Assembly (NCBI GenBank): GCA_021396245.1
Contig: WNYE01000112.1
Span: 45,915 to 109,914 of the forward strand
Length of the DNA: 64,000 nt
DNA from: Sporothrix humicola
Taxonomy: Eukaryota; Ascomycota; Sordariomycetes; Ophiostomatales; Ophiostomataceae
Direction of reading: 5' to 3'
The notes below the pieces were generated by a model. That model had not been told where the DNA came from, did not search any database, and saw only the letters and a list, made by a program, of their open reading frames with translations. Each line of letters begins with the position of its first letter. The first letter of the stretch is position 1. A program made the translations under genes and the position numbers. This document shows, one piece after another, positions 49,476-60,639 of this stretch.

Positions 49476-51988
49476 TTACTCGCTGATAATGCCACGCTTG
49501 GCGTCCTTGGCCACGAGACCCGTGAGACCCGATTCGGGCGAGCGGTGGGGAGGGCGGCCGCCCAGCACGTCGACCACCTCCTTCATGTCGTACCAGTAAG
49601 ACGCACGCTGGCGGCGGTTCGGCCAGTCCGTTTCCTTCTCCTCGAGCACCTCCATGGGCGAGAAGACGACGCTGGCGCCCTTGATGCCGATAACAGCGGC
49701 CGACAGCGGGTCCTTCTTGACGCGATTGTGCGCGTTGCACCCAAACGTCTCGAGGTGCTCGATGCACTTGATGGCCAGGCGGGCTGCACGGCAGCGGTCC
49801 ATGGGCGAGGGGACACCGCCCTGCTGGACGTGACCGGGGATGCTGTCGCGCGACTCGAAACGGTTGTGGGCCTCCTCGCGAATAATGTCGGCGATGAGCT
49901 TGGCGCTGTACACGCGGCTGGACTTCTCGTTGATAAGGATAAGCCGGCCAGCGCGGGACTGGCCCTTGTCGTTGGCAAACACCTCCTTAAGGTGCCGCAC
50001 ATCGGCCGCCAGCATCTCGAGGCTGACGCCCTCCTCGGGCGTGTAGACGGCGCTGGCGCCGACGCCCAGACCAGCGACAGTCGCAATGTAACCGCACTTT
50101 CCGCCTTGCGTCTCAATAACAAACACACGGCGGCGGGTGGCTGACGCAGACTGCTTGATCTTGTCGCAATAGCTCACGAGCTCGTTAAGACACGTGTCTG
50201 AGCCGAGCGAGTATTCCGTGCCAGGCACGTTGTTGGAAATGGTGGCCGGCAGCAGGGCCATCGGGATGCAGAGCGACGGGTAGTCGTCACGGGCCTTGCG
50301 CAGCTGGGAGACGGCGTGGAAGGCCTCGAAGCCACCAATCAGGAACAAACCGTCGAACCGGTATTGCTCGACGAGGTTAGCGATCAGCTCCATGCCCGAT
50401 TCGCCCGGCAGCTCGCGGTTGGTGCCAATCTCCGAACCGCCCTTGCTGGCCCAGCCGTCGACCTCGAGCCAGTCAAACGGACGCACAGCGCCCATGGGGC
50501 TGTCGCCGTGGTGGCGCGAGAAGCCTGCAAATCCATTATGAATTGCAATCGGCTCGTGGCCACGCGACAGACAGTACGCCACGCCGGCACGGATGGCTGC
50601 ATTCATACCACCAGCAGGAGCGCCGACGTTGATGAAGCCAATCTTCATGCGCTTCTCGGTAGAAAGCAGCTGCTTGTCGAGCGTGACGGTCGTCGTCATC
50701 ATGTACGACTTGTACTGGTCCGAGAACTCAGTGTCACGCAGGCTCATGGCCTTGTCAAAGTCGTGCGCCTCGATGGCGCTGGCAACAGACTTGGTGGCCT
50801 GGACAGCCTCCATCAGGGGCTTGCGAACAATCTTGTTCTCGGTGATGGCAATGAAACAGGTCTCAGACTCGGGAGTAGCCTCGATGACGGCGCGAACGGC
50901 CTCAACGCCCTGGAGAGTCGACAGCATCCGGTCGTATGCTACGGCAGTACCGCCACGCTGGACGTGACCGAGTGTCGTAATGCGGGTATCGAGAGCCAAC
51001 CCGTCCTTGTCAGCAAGGAGCTTGTGGATCATCTCGGGCGAGATGTGGTTACCATAGCGGTCGTGGGCGCCCTCGGCAACAATGACGATCGTCTTCCGCT
51101 TTCCAAGTTTGCGGTGCTGGATACGTTAGTAAAACATTCACGTCTGATGCTAGTCAATCACAGTCACCAAGTGCTTACCTTCTTAACGATCTCGCACATT
51201 TCCTCACGCCAGTTGTCCTCGCGGGGCTTCTCCGGGATGAAGATAAAGTCGGCACCCGTTGCCACACCGGCCATGAGCGCCAGCCAGCCACAGTGACGGC
51301 CCATCACTTCGATAACGAAAGCCCGTGAATGCGACGAGGCCGTTGCCTCAATGTAATCGACCATCTCGCAGATGCGGGCGAGCGCCGAGTAGCAGCCAAT
51401 CGTGGCGTCGGTGCCCGACAGGTCGTTGTCGATGGAGCCCACGAGGCCCACAATGTTGAGGTGTGTGTAGGGGCTGGTCTGGTCGGCCGTCAGCTGGTTC
51501 GTGACCACGAGCTCCTCGAGCAGCGAGGGCCATTCCGCACGGAACTTGTCGGCACCCGTCAGGGAACCGTCACCGCCACAGATAATGAGGGCGTCGATTC
51601 CGTTGAGGATCATGTTCTTGGCGGCCTTCATGCGGCCGGCACGCTCGTAAAACTCCATGCAGCGAGCCGTGCCAATCAGGGTGCCGCCCTCAGACAACCA
51701 GCCACGCACATCGTGCCACTCCATCTGGCGGATGTAGTCACCGCCCCTGACAAGGCCCTCGTAGCCCTCGTAGACGCAGAAAGCATCGCAGCCGAGGTGG
51801 ATGGCCATGCGGACACAGGCACGCACAACGCCGTTCATGCCAGGCGAGTCACCGCCAGAAGTCATGATGGCGATCTTCTTTTTGCGTGCGACACCATTAT
51901 GGCCTACGGCAGGGGCCACGGGCACGGTAGTGGAAATGAAGTCGCTATGTCCGGTCCCATTGCCGTTGCTGTTCGACGGACTGGCCAT
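49476..51988 (-). CDS. pfkA: ATP-dependent 6-phosphofructokinase
   Basis: Two exons on the minus strand, 51988-51179 and 51116-49476, with a 62-bp intron (GTAAGC...CAG) between complete codons; product 816 residues, fitting the fused double-domain fungal enzyme. It phosphorylates fructose 6-phosphate to fructose 1,6-bisphosphate in the cytosol, the main control step of glycolysis. The N-terminal catalytic half shows IAIMTSGGDSPGMN (about 39-52), GGDGSLTG (138-145), the catalytic loop GSIDNDLSGTDATIG (184-198) and VMGRHCGWLAL (229-238). The C-terminal half is the diverged regulatory copy: IGFINVGAPAGGMNAAIRAG, LPATISNNVPGTEYSLGSD (Asp-Asn in place of the catalytic loop), and ETQGGKCGYIA. The extra N-terminal domain of yeast Pfk1/Pfk2 is absent, as is usual in filamentous fungi. 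The start was set at MASPSNSN because the upstream in-frame extension has no plausible ATG context. Confidence 0.97.
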
Positions 51989-54197
51989 CTTATATGCGGT
52001 CAATGGCGACGGAAGAAAAGAAAGGAGTGAGAGAGGCGTCAAAAAAGGAGGGAAGGATGGCGACAGTCGAGTCAATCCGCTGGCGATAAGAGAGATGGGC
52101 GGAAGGTTCTTCGCGTGGGAAGGAACGACTCAGACGAAAAAAGGAGTCGATGCCCACTGCGTACGTCCTGTCGAAAGAAAAGAAAATAGAGGCAAGAGCT
52201 ATGCTCAACAAAAATAAGACGGATGCCCCAAGAACGTGGGTTGTTGATAAGGAAGGAAAGAGCAGAGGAGGGTCAAAAGACGTGAGGACAAGCTAAAAAA
52301 GAAAAGTCCTAGGACCAGGCAGGAAGAAGAGAACAACACAACTAGTGAAAGCAGTGTTTTGATTCGTGAACGTGAAGAATATAGTCGAACGAGAGAAAAA
52401 AGGTAAAAGGGAAGGAGGTGAAGGAGAGAGAAAAAGTAAATTAGGAAGGCACGATGGAGAGATGCACGAACGCAAAAGTTGTCACAAAGAAGCAAGGGGC
52501 GTCGGACGGTGTCAAATGAAAGTGACGTCGAGGTGGGCGAACCAGTGAACGTGCATAGAAAAAAAGTGCAGGGGAGTGAGAGTGAGGGACAGAGTACGAA
52601 GTACACAGGCGGCCTGCACCTGGAGCTCTTATCTTATCAGCTGCAGGCCAATACAGTAGCGGAATGGCGGCGTGCAGGTCATTGAACAATAAGCAAAAGC
52701 CAAATAGAAGGTGGGGGATGATGGGCTACAGTGGGGTAATACCGAAAATCACGCAGGGGAGCAAAGGCAAAAAGAGAGGGAAACCGCGACCAGCGCGCCG
52801 TCCACCAGGTAAGAAGCTGGTCCGCGAGGGGAAAGTGTCGCTGAAATCGGACGCGGCTTCCTTGGAATGTGCGGGAATCGGGAGCTTGACACTTTTTTTT
52901 CTTTCTAGACAAATATCGGAGGGAAGGAGCGATGGAAGTACGACTGGAATGGAGAAAAGAAAGAAAATCCCCCCAAATCCCCGAAAGCGTGCTTGTATTT
53001 CTCCGTAAGCGGCGAATCACAGGGCAAGTGTTTTCTTTTTCCTGGCGGGCACTTGGTCGAACTTGGGGGAGTGTCTGAGTAAGGGACAGCTGGGGAAAGC
53101 TGTCACAGAGGGCAGGCACGGGGAAGCGGCCGAGACTCAAATTGACACAATGAAAGAGTAGAACGTCTGTAAGAATATGACCGGTTTTCTGTTAAATGTA
53201 GAAGATTGTCCGCAATTGTTTTCTTTATTTCTTAGTTCGATGATGTGGAGTATAAACGGGCCGGTTGCGCGTGAAATAAATAATTGAAGAGGTGAGGGAA
53301 AATATAATAAAATAATTCAAAAATAATAGCGAAAAAAGCTGTAAGTCGGAGACCCCAAATATCTGCAAGTAAAAAACAGCAAATAAGAGACAGATGCTCA
53401 GGATATCTGTTGATAAGAGATATGCCAAACCGAATCTGCATCCAAGAATCAAAAGGCCGCACCATCCGTCATGGATGCGTTGTTTTCAGTCTTTCTGGCG
53501 TCCTATCTCTGTGACATGCGTCTTCTTTTCTCCTGACTGTGAACATAAATCCTCATGTACTTCCTCCCTCGCAGATATATTGCCCAGAAGGGCCACATGC
53601 GCGCCTCTCCTGTTGCACATGGGGCCATGTGTTGGCAATGGGCTGGCAAAAGGCATCTTTTGTGAAATGCGGTCTGCCGTTTCACAGTCCGTCTTCGGCC
53701 AGACATTGCGTCTGGGCAGCCTTGGCGCCGGCTCTTCAGACGTCTTGTGAGAGGCGAAGAATTTCACAACATTGCTGCACTGTCATCTTTGTTTTATTTA
53801 CTTGTCAGTGTTGAGTTGTAAAGTTTGTCCAATGCTCGCCAGCTCAATGTCCTCTTCTGTGTTTTCAGTGCGGGGCTGCCATTGGCCAGCGTGCTGTAAG
53901 TGAAAGGTGGGTTGCGTACCGTACAAGGAAGGCACAATCCACACTATGCACTGTACGCCACAGGCACCTTCCCACCAGCCTCATCAATTGTGCTTTCCCT
54001 ACGACGTAGCTTCTCGCGTCCCTGTGAACATCATCAAACCCCAACTTTTGAAGCTCAGAATCGCATCACCTAGCTTCAGAGCCACCACCTCGAACCCACG
54101 ACCCTTCCACTCGATGGCACAAATCAATTTTTTCCTTTCCAACTAGACACCGACCGTGAGCCTGCACACAACGAACGAGCGCGCATAGTCGCCCACC
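51989..54197. promoter_or_regulatory. Divergent spacer between phosphofructokinase and MED17
   Basis: About 51989-52680 is pyrimidine-rich on the minus strand and is probably the promoter and leader of phosphofructokinase. The middle, around 53150-53400, is AT-rich. The last ~250 bases before MED17 look like a leader and contain a short upstream open frame. No other gene is supported. Confidence 0.55.
54114..54146 (+). promoter_or_regulatory. Ten-codon upstream ORF in the MED17 leader
   Basis: ATG GCA CAA ... AAC TAG encodes MAQINFFLSN and ends 51 bases before the MED17 start codon. If the transcript begins upstream of it, this short frame could lower MED17 translation. Its inclusion in the mRNA is inferred, not shown. 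Confidence 0.4.
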
Positions 54198-56765
54198 ATG
54201 GCCGACAACCGGCCGCGCCCGGCAGCTCGACCGGGAGGGTCAGCTTCTGGATCGACCTCTGCGAGCACAAGTGGCCCTCTTGCACCACCACCGCCTCCAG
54301 CTTCTGCTTCCGCCTCGACAACAGACACCCCCTCCAACAAACCGCTGTTCGGCACGCGCGACCCCGTGTTCCGGCCATGGCCTCTGCCCTCGAAACAGCC
54401 GGCCAACATTGGCGAGTTTGTGCAGCGGCTCAAGTTCCAGGGGATCGATTTCCGGGACCTGTCCGAGGAGAAGCTGCGAAAACAGATTGAAAAGGAAAAG
54501 GCGGGGGACGATGAGACTGGCGCAAAACCAAAGGCGGCACCAAAGACGGAGAAGAAACGCGACGGAATCGACGACCGGCCACGGGGCATTCAGGAGATGC
54601 TGGCGAAGCGGGACGAGATTTTGATGTCGCTCGAGGCGGCGCTGCAGAGCGGGCTGATTGCCGTCGACTTTGTTTCTCTGCTCTTGTCGAAGGATAGGCC
54701 AACGCAGGCCCTACAGACACTGTCGCCAATCGTGCGCGACAAGGCCGGGATTGGCACTCTGAGCGCCGGACGGATCGCCAATGCCGCGCAGGCCGCCCGC
54801 GCCCTGCAGAGCCAGAACGGCGGCGTTGGAGTGCAGGCACTCGACGAGACGACGCGGTTCAATGCGCAGCGGCTGATCGACCACAAGACGGAGTGCGTGG
54901 GGTGGCAGCTGCTGGCCATGGACCGGGCGACGGAGATGATCAAGTTTGGGCGCAAGCGGCTGCGGACGGAGATGCGGCGGGAGGAAAAGTACTGGTCGGA
55001 GGTGCTGGCGGTGCGGGACAACGGCTGGACTCTCTCCAGAATGCCGGGCCAGCGAAGAGTCTTGCGGGTCAAGTTTGGCTTCTCGGAATCGGCGCCTGAC
55101 TTGCGGGCACTCAGCTTTGCACCGCTGCGGCGCGTTAAGAACGGGCAGGTGGCGCTGGACCTGAGTGCATTGGGGGCGCCGTCCTCCATTGTAGTGACCC
55201 TACGGAAAAAGAACGAAAAGGGCGAGGTGTCCGTCGGCCGCTCGCCATTGGGCACGCGCCTGGCCGACTCGGCATCGCTCGAGGACCGCATCCTGGAAGC
55301 CCGTAACACGGTGAATGCCAAGGAGCTGTGGCGAGAGCTGAACCGGGAGGCACGGCTGATGATCTCGCACGGCGTGGTGTTCCGGGACTCGGAGATCATC
55401 TTCCCGGCGGGCGCGGAAACAGAGGGTGTGATTACGATTGAGCCGCTGTACCACCGGTCGTCCAACCTTTCGGAGGCTGAGACCAAAAAGCGCGAGGCCG
55501 AGGCGACGCATGACCCAAAGCTCAACAATCTCGCGGCAGGGCTGTGCACTTCGCTCCAGCTGTTCTTGGCCCACGGCCACCGCGAACATTACCGGCAGCG
55601 GTCCTCTCCACCACCCCTGACCGACACGCCGCCGCCTCCGCCGATTTACTCTATGCTGCGGCCGATCGTGGCGAACCTCAAGTACGAAAAGGCTATCGAG
55701 CACATTGCCGGTTACCTGTCGGACGTTTGTGGGATTCTGCATGGCCTGGGGCTGGATGGCTCGCGGTTTACGCTGTACGAGCGGCCGCTGTCGATGAGCA
55801 TTCCACCGCCCGGTACGCAGGCCCAGCGGCCTGGCCAGAACATGCCGTCGGCGTCCGAGGGTCTGTGCAATGCCTTTTTGCACCCGCGCGAGTTTTCTTT
55901 CGAGTTTACCATCACCTCGGACGTGCGGGTTCTGGTGCGGTGCCGCACAACGGTCGCGCCGCTCAAGGCGCAGTACCTGATCCAGCTGCTGCCGCCGGCG
56001 TCGTCCAGCAGTGCGCCGTCGGGTCCGCTGGCGCCGCCGCCGCCGCGCAACCCCTTGTTGGACACGTTCCCGCCGGCCGACGCCTACGGCACCCTGCGCG
56101 ACGTCCTAGACTATTTGGGCCGGGCGACCGCCCACGTCCTGGCCGCCCAAGCGCGCAAGCTCGCGCGGCAGTGGGAAGACCGCGACGGGATGGGCGCGGT
56201 ATGGTCGACGTCGGTGGACGGCATGGAGATCCACCAACCAAACGACGCGTTCTCGCGCGTACGGTTCAGCCTCGTGCCGCAGTCGGCCGTGACGGCGCTC
56301 GACCGCATGGTCATGCTGGCGGGCAATGAAGCCAATGGAGCCAATGGAGCCAGTGGAGCTGATGGTGCCAGTGGGCAAGCACGCGGGGATGGCGACGAAG
56401 ACGACGACGACGTGCAGCTGGTCATTGAAAATGACGAAGACGACTATGTCGACGAGCGCGAAAAGATCGACGCCTTGACGGAGGGTGTCGTTTCTACCAA
56501 ACTGGACGACGCGCCCCGGGACTCCCAAGACAAGGAGAACGCGCGCAATGTGGACAGCCCGCTGGTGCGGCCGAGCCCGCCGGAGCTGCGGGTGTACGCG
56601 TCGTGGCCGACCAACGAGGCGGGCGTGGCCGTGTACCGCAAGTGGGCGTTTACCTCGTCGAGCCTGGAGGCCGACAGCGACAATGAAAACAATGACTTTG
56701 AATCGGTCGTTGTCGGCTGTGTCAGCGGCCGGCTCAAGCCCATGGTCGACTCGCGGTCCCGTTAG
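54198..56765 (+). CDS. med17: Mediator complex subunit 17 (MED17/Srb4)
   Basis: A single-exon frame of 855 residues starting at an ATG in good context (CCACCATGGCC). After an Ala/Ser/Pro-rich N-terminus come family features: FVQRLKFQGIDFRDLSEEKL, a helical stretch EMLAKRDEILMSLEAALQSG with LIAVDFVSLLLSKDRP, and the diagnostic core WTLSRMPGQRRVLRVKFGF followed by LRALSFAPLRRVKNGQVALDL. The second half has RLMISHGVVFRDSEI, LCTSLQLFLAHGHREHY, YSMLRPIVANLKYEKAIEHI and RFTLYERP. MED17 is a head-module scaffold essential for RNA polymerase II initiation in the nucleus. Near the end are an acidic, Gly/Ala/Asn-rich insert and a short segment resembling nothing I recognise. The stop is TAG in the context CGT TAG GGT, and the same frame stays open for 65 more codons with coding-like composition, so the true C-terminus is uncertain. 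Confidence 0.9.
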   Translation: MADNRPRPAARPGGSASGSTSASTSGPLAPPPPPASASASTTDTPSNKPLFGTRDPVFRPWPLPSKQPANIGEFVQRLKFQGIDFRDLSEEKLRKQIEKEKAGDDETGAKPKAAPKTEKKRDGIDDRPRGIQEMLAKRDEILMSLEAALQSGLIAVDFVSLLLSKDRPTQALQTLSPIVRDKAGIGTLSAGRIANAAQAARALQSQNGGVGVQALDETTRFNAQRLIDHKTECVGWQLLAMDRATEMIKFGRKRLRTEMRREEKYWSEVLAVRDNGWTLSRMPGQRRVLRVKFGFSESAPDLRALSFAPLRRVKNGQVALDLSALGAPSSIVVTLRKKNEKGEVSVGRSPLGTRLADSASLEDRILEARNTVNAKELWRELNREARLMISHGVVFRDSEIIFPAGAETEGVITIEPLYHRSSNLSEAETKKREAEATHDPKLNNLAAGLCTSLQLFLAHGHREHYRQRSSPPPLTDTPPPPPIYSMLRPIVANLKYEKAIEHIAGYLSDVCGILHGLGLDGSRFTLYERPLSMSIPPPGTQAQRPGQNMPSASEGLCNAFLHPREFSFEFTITSDVRVLVRCRTTVAPLKAQYLIQLLPPASSSSAPSGPLAPPPPRNPLLDTFPPADAYGTLRDVLDYLGRATAHVLAAQARKLARQWEDRDGMGAVWSTSVDGMEIHQPNDAFSRVRFSLVPQSAVTALDRMVMLAGNEANGANGASGADGASGQARGDGDEDDDDVQLVIENDEDDYVDEREKIDALTEGVVSTKLDDAPRDSQDKENARNVDSPLVRPSPPELRVYASWPTNEAGVAVYRKWAFTSSSLEADSDNENNDFESVVVGCVSGRLKPMVDSRSR

Positions 56766-56963
56766 GGTGGGTTCGCGGAGGCGGATGTGGGCAGTGACAC
56801 GAAAGACGACCTCTCTGTCACGGTGGTTGAAGTCGGCGAAGAAGGAGAAGAAGATGTAGACGATGAAGACGACGGCGGGTACATCACTGAATGTGATGGC
56901 AATACAACGATCAGTTGTCCCGTTAGCGAGTACACGGGCAGCGACTTTAGCGGTTTTGACTAG
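56766..56963 (+). other. In-frame, coding-like extension after the MED17 stop codon
   Basis: Immediately after the TAG, the MED17 frame reads 65 sense codons before a second TAG (56961-56963). The encoded segment is strongly acidic, with a Glu/Asp/Gly stretch (GEEGEEDVDDEDDGGY) and an end in SDFSGFD. Base composition changes abruptly to purine- and AT-rich non-coding sequence right after the second stop. The tail may be lost coding sequence after a nonsense change, a readthrough product, or be joined by a small intron removing the stop. Confidence 0.45.
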
Positions 56964-57283
56964 GAGGGAAGGCGGAGAAAGAGGGCTCAAAACGAGGGGA
57001 GTTTACGTGATATAGCGATTGCTGTTTTTATTTATATCCTCTTACTTTGGGCGTTGAGGCAGGACAGGTTCAAATCAAAATCAAAATCAAAGTCATTTCA
57101 AAGCCAAGCAACCAGAAAACCATATTAATTCAAATGCATAACAGGCCGTGTATATCATTGGAGAACATTAAAACGAGTGAAGGGAATATTGCTGGAAATG
57201 AGAGAAAGAAGCATACAAGTAAACAAACCAGAAACAAATTAAATCAGAAATCAAACAAGCCACCACTCATCACCGCCTCACCA

Positions 57284-58255
57284 TTATAGCATGCCAACAA
57301 CAACTAGCATCGTCCCCAGAGCCAGACCGGCAATCTTGACCGTCGCCCAGCCGTCGTTGCCGCCGCCAGGAGTGCTCAAAGCCCGTGCGGGGCCAGCGCT
57401 GCCAGACGTGCCACTGTTGCCGTTGTTGTTGCCCGAGTTTCCGCTGCTCGTCACTTCCGCATTGAAGAACGTCGTCGTGCTCGTCAGCCCGCCCGACGCG
57501 GCCTCTTCGACGGTGGCCAGGCCCGTGGCCGTCACGACGCCGCCGTTGCTTGTGAACGTGGTCGTGACAGTCGTCTCGGCCGTCCGGTACGCCCATCCGC
57601 TCTGCGAGCTGCCCCAGAAACCGCCGCCGCCGAAGACGCCACCACCGCCCCAACCGCTGCCGCCCCAGCCGTCACCTCCGTTGCCGCCGTTTCCTCCCCA
57701 GTTTCCGCCAGGCCATCCACCACCGCCCCAGCCACCGGCGCCACCCGTGGCCCACGGGCAACCAGTGACGGTAAACGTCGTGGTGGCGCCGCTAAACGGA
57801 AAGTGCGAGCCCGACGCAAACCCAGGCGGACCGCCACCAAAGGGACCGCCTCCACCGCCGAAACCATTGTTGCCGGCCGTGGCCGTGACCGTGACGACGC
57901 CCGTGCTGCCGGCGGCTGTGCACGACGAATAGATGCTGCAGAGAGACGACGACAGGGATGAGAAGGTCGAGGCGGCGGCCGACGATGTGGAGCCGGCGCA
58001 GTTGGCAGACAAGCAACTAACGACGGGCGGGGCGCCGTTGGAGGCACAGAACGCCGAGGGCGAGGGGAACGCGGAGGAGGCGTAGGCTGAGGAGACGCAG
58101 GATTGCTAGATTGTTAGGGGGAGACGACATGATTGAGAAGTGTGGACGGAAAGACTTACGACACAGCCTGGGGCACCTCCCCAAAAGGGTTGAGCAGCTG
58201 CCATGACTGGCAGAATTGCAACAGCCATGACGGCCGAGGGTGAGGTACTCTTCAT
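57284..58255 (-). CDS. Secreted CFEM-like, glycine-rich, probably GPI-anchored surface protein
   Basis: Two exons on the minus strand, 58255-58160 and 58105-57284, with a 54-bp intron (GTAAGT...TAG) between codons; product 305 residues. Exon 1 encodes a signal peptide (MKSTSPSAVMAVAILPVMAAAQ) and the first cysteine. The N-terminal ~70 mature residues resemble a CFEM domain (APGC-x3-C spacing, then CLSANC and SSLC), but the usual D-x2-CLC segment and one or two cysteines are missing. A middle region is rich in Gly and Trp (GGWGGGGWPGGNWGG), followed by Thr/Ser/Val-rich sequence (TVTTTFTSNGG). The C-terminus, small residues followed by VKIAGLALGTMLVVVGML, is a typical GPI-attachment signal. The product is therefore predicted to be on the plasma membrane or wall. 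CFEM proteins often bind heme or act in host or surface interactions; this one's role is unknown. Confidence 0.8.
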
Positions 58256-60379
58256 CGTGGATATATGTGAGGAAATGTTTGAATGTCGAGTTTTTTTTTA
58301 AAAGTAATGTGGAAGCTTGCCCTTCTCAATAAATCAAATGAAGTCACAGTCGTGGACTTGGATGTGGATGCAAAGACCTTTAAATATATTGCAAGGCAGG
58401 AGCTCGTGAAAAGAGGCAGGGACAAGGGAAAGAGGGTGGCCAAGGAGAATTAAATAAATGAATTAATGGGAAACAATAAAAAGGAGGCTGCAAACACAGC
58501 TGGAAGGCCGGGTTCCGGGGACTGCAATAGACTGCAATATCCACGGCCAAGCCATTGCCATCCTTTTTTGGGGCGATCCTCTACATCCATCACAAATATG
58601 ATTTCCAGTTTACGGTACTGCGGTACTGCGTCGGCTCGTCTCACGTCATTTGTGCAAGTCTTTTTCTATTCACAGTCGAGAGCATACGCATACAGTGACC
58701 GTTGTTTTGTGTCGCCGCAAAGATGGACTTGACTTGTTATTTTGCTGCGTTGTCTTTTTTTCTGCCTTTTAAACCTCCGTCCTCCTATGTGTTCGTCAAA
58801 CAATACGCGCCCCTCTTGTCGGCCTTCTTTTCTTTTCTGTTGTCATTGCCCTCGTCTGTCGGCAGAACGGCCGAACAGATCTCACTGCAGCAAGAGGCAA
58901 ACGTCACGACAAAAAAAGCCAAGGACTGTGAAACAATGCGGGAGGAATTGGGGGCGGCGCAATAAAGTGAGGGTGGACGTTCAGAGTGGGAATCGACGAA
59001 ACTGACGAGCGAAAACTACTTCCCGAACCCAGCCTTTTGTCTATTATGGCAACCCTTCTGTCAACCTCCGCCGAAGGAACCGACTGGCTGGGAATTGAGT
59101 GCTGTTGAGTGGTTGCGTGTTTTGTATGCATAAAGCGGGAGGCAGAACGGGCGGAAAACTGAGAATAAATGGGTGGCATGCCACTTTACCCGGGACCGAA
59201 AGGGACAGCAATTGTCCGTTCCGCGGGATCAACAGCCCAGCAATACTCCAGCCATCTTGGGCGTTTGGGCGTTTGGGCGTTTGCCTCCGCTGCAAATACA
59301 GAACCAAACAATTGTGAAATGCCGTGGTATGCAGTGCTATACTTCTGCTGGTGAACAGCGCATAACTGGACGTTGACGAATGACGTTCTTTCTCGTTCTT
59401 TCTCGGCCGTATTTTGGCTGCGTGGAGGTGGAGGATCTTCTGCCGCCGACTGCTAGGCATCTTACAACAAATGTGGAAGTCGAGATGCCGCAAAAGAGCC
59501 AAGACTGCTGACCAGAAATGCAGGAAATTCACCAAAAAGGAAAGACAAAAGACATTGCTGCCGCGCGTCCCTGCATCATGCAACGTGAGATCGAGAGGAG
59601 TAAAGGATGAGAAAAGGAGAACGGTGGAAGTCGTGGCGGGAATGGCTTATTGACAGTTAAGATGTAGACACAGATCCTGGTGGTCGAAGAGAGAATGACC
59701 AAGCCACTCGGGACCGAAATAACCCAGCAAGGAGCAGGTGTACTGTTTTTACGAATCAACAAGAGAAAGAGGGCAAATGGGAACGAAGGAGGCGTGTGTG
59801 CGAGGACACACCTCACCTTTTGTGCGACAACGATCAAAAGGGAGACGTAAGGGCATAAGCCACATAAGAGACAAGTTGAAAGTCGAGAAAGAGAGAAAGA
59901 GAAAGGTCAGAACGGATCGTAGAGCTGGAGAGGGCGAGAGGGCTGGCCAGCAAGAAATACCTATTATTATTGTTATTACTTCTAGCCACGCCTACACGTC
60001 CTCCGGTAGTTGTATGGGGGAATGTCCGTGACAGAACGACGGATCCTGACTCGTCATCGTCACCTCGCACAACAGATTCCATTGTATGTCGACTCTACGT
60101 CGACCGTTGGACAAGAACACGCCCAACGAACCAACAGCAAATCTTAAAATGCCATCAAAGACAGTCCACGACTATGAGTACGCAAGCTTCCCCAAAATAT
60201 ACGACGTCAGCATACACATCTGGCCACATGATATACTTTGCTTGCATTGGTGATGTCTGATGATGTCTGCCGTTGAGGTGGCTTATTTTGACGTGTAGAT
60301 ACTCTATTTTCAAGCAATCAAACATGGCTCGGCATATTCTTGTCAATCAACTAGTGTTGATGTTTGTCTATACTAGCAA
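58256..60379. other. 2.1 kb spacer between the GPI protein gene and the AT-rich block
   Basis: The first ~300 bases are the probable promoter of the GPI protein gene. The rest shows only short unsupported frames on both strands. A small tandem repeat GGGCGTTT (three copies, 59258-59283) is present. Composition is ordinary until about 60360, where it drops sharply into the AT-rich block. Confidence 0.6.
59258..59283. repeat. 8-bp tandem repeat, GGGCGTTT x3
   Basis: Three head-to-tail copies in the spacer upstream of the GPI protein gene. It does not match the usual fungal telomere unit TTAGGG. Confidence 0.8.
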
Positions 60380-60620
60380 TGTCGTGTTTTTTTAAGTTTT
60401 ACCTCTTCTATTTATTTAGTTATAGTTTAATTGTCCTTTTCACCTAGTAATTTCAATTTTAAACGAAAAGAATTAAATAATATTAAATAAGTATGTTTTC
60501 TTAAAACAAGAGAAAAAAAGGGAGGAAGAATTTATATTCTTTAAAAAAACGACTAAAAAAAAAAAAAAAAGAACACTAAAAAAGGCTCTCTCTTTCGAAT
60601 CCCTTTAACCTCCACCTACA

Positions 60621-60639
60621 TTTATTTATTTATTTATTT
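60621..60639. repeat. TTTA microsatellite
   Basis: Four to five TTTA units just inside the left edge of the AT-rich block. Confidence 0.8.

Noticed and set aside
50316..51296. 326-residue + strand frame opposite phosphofructokinase
   Set aside because: Antisense shadow of the phosphofructokinase exon; it ignores the splice sites of the clear sense gene.
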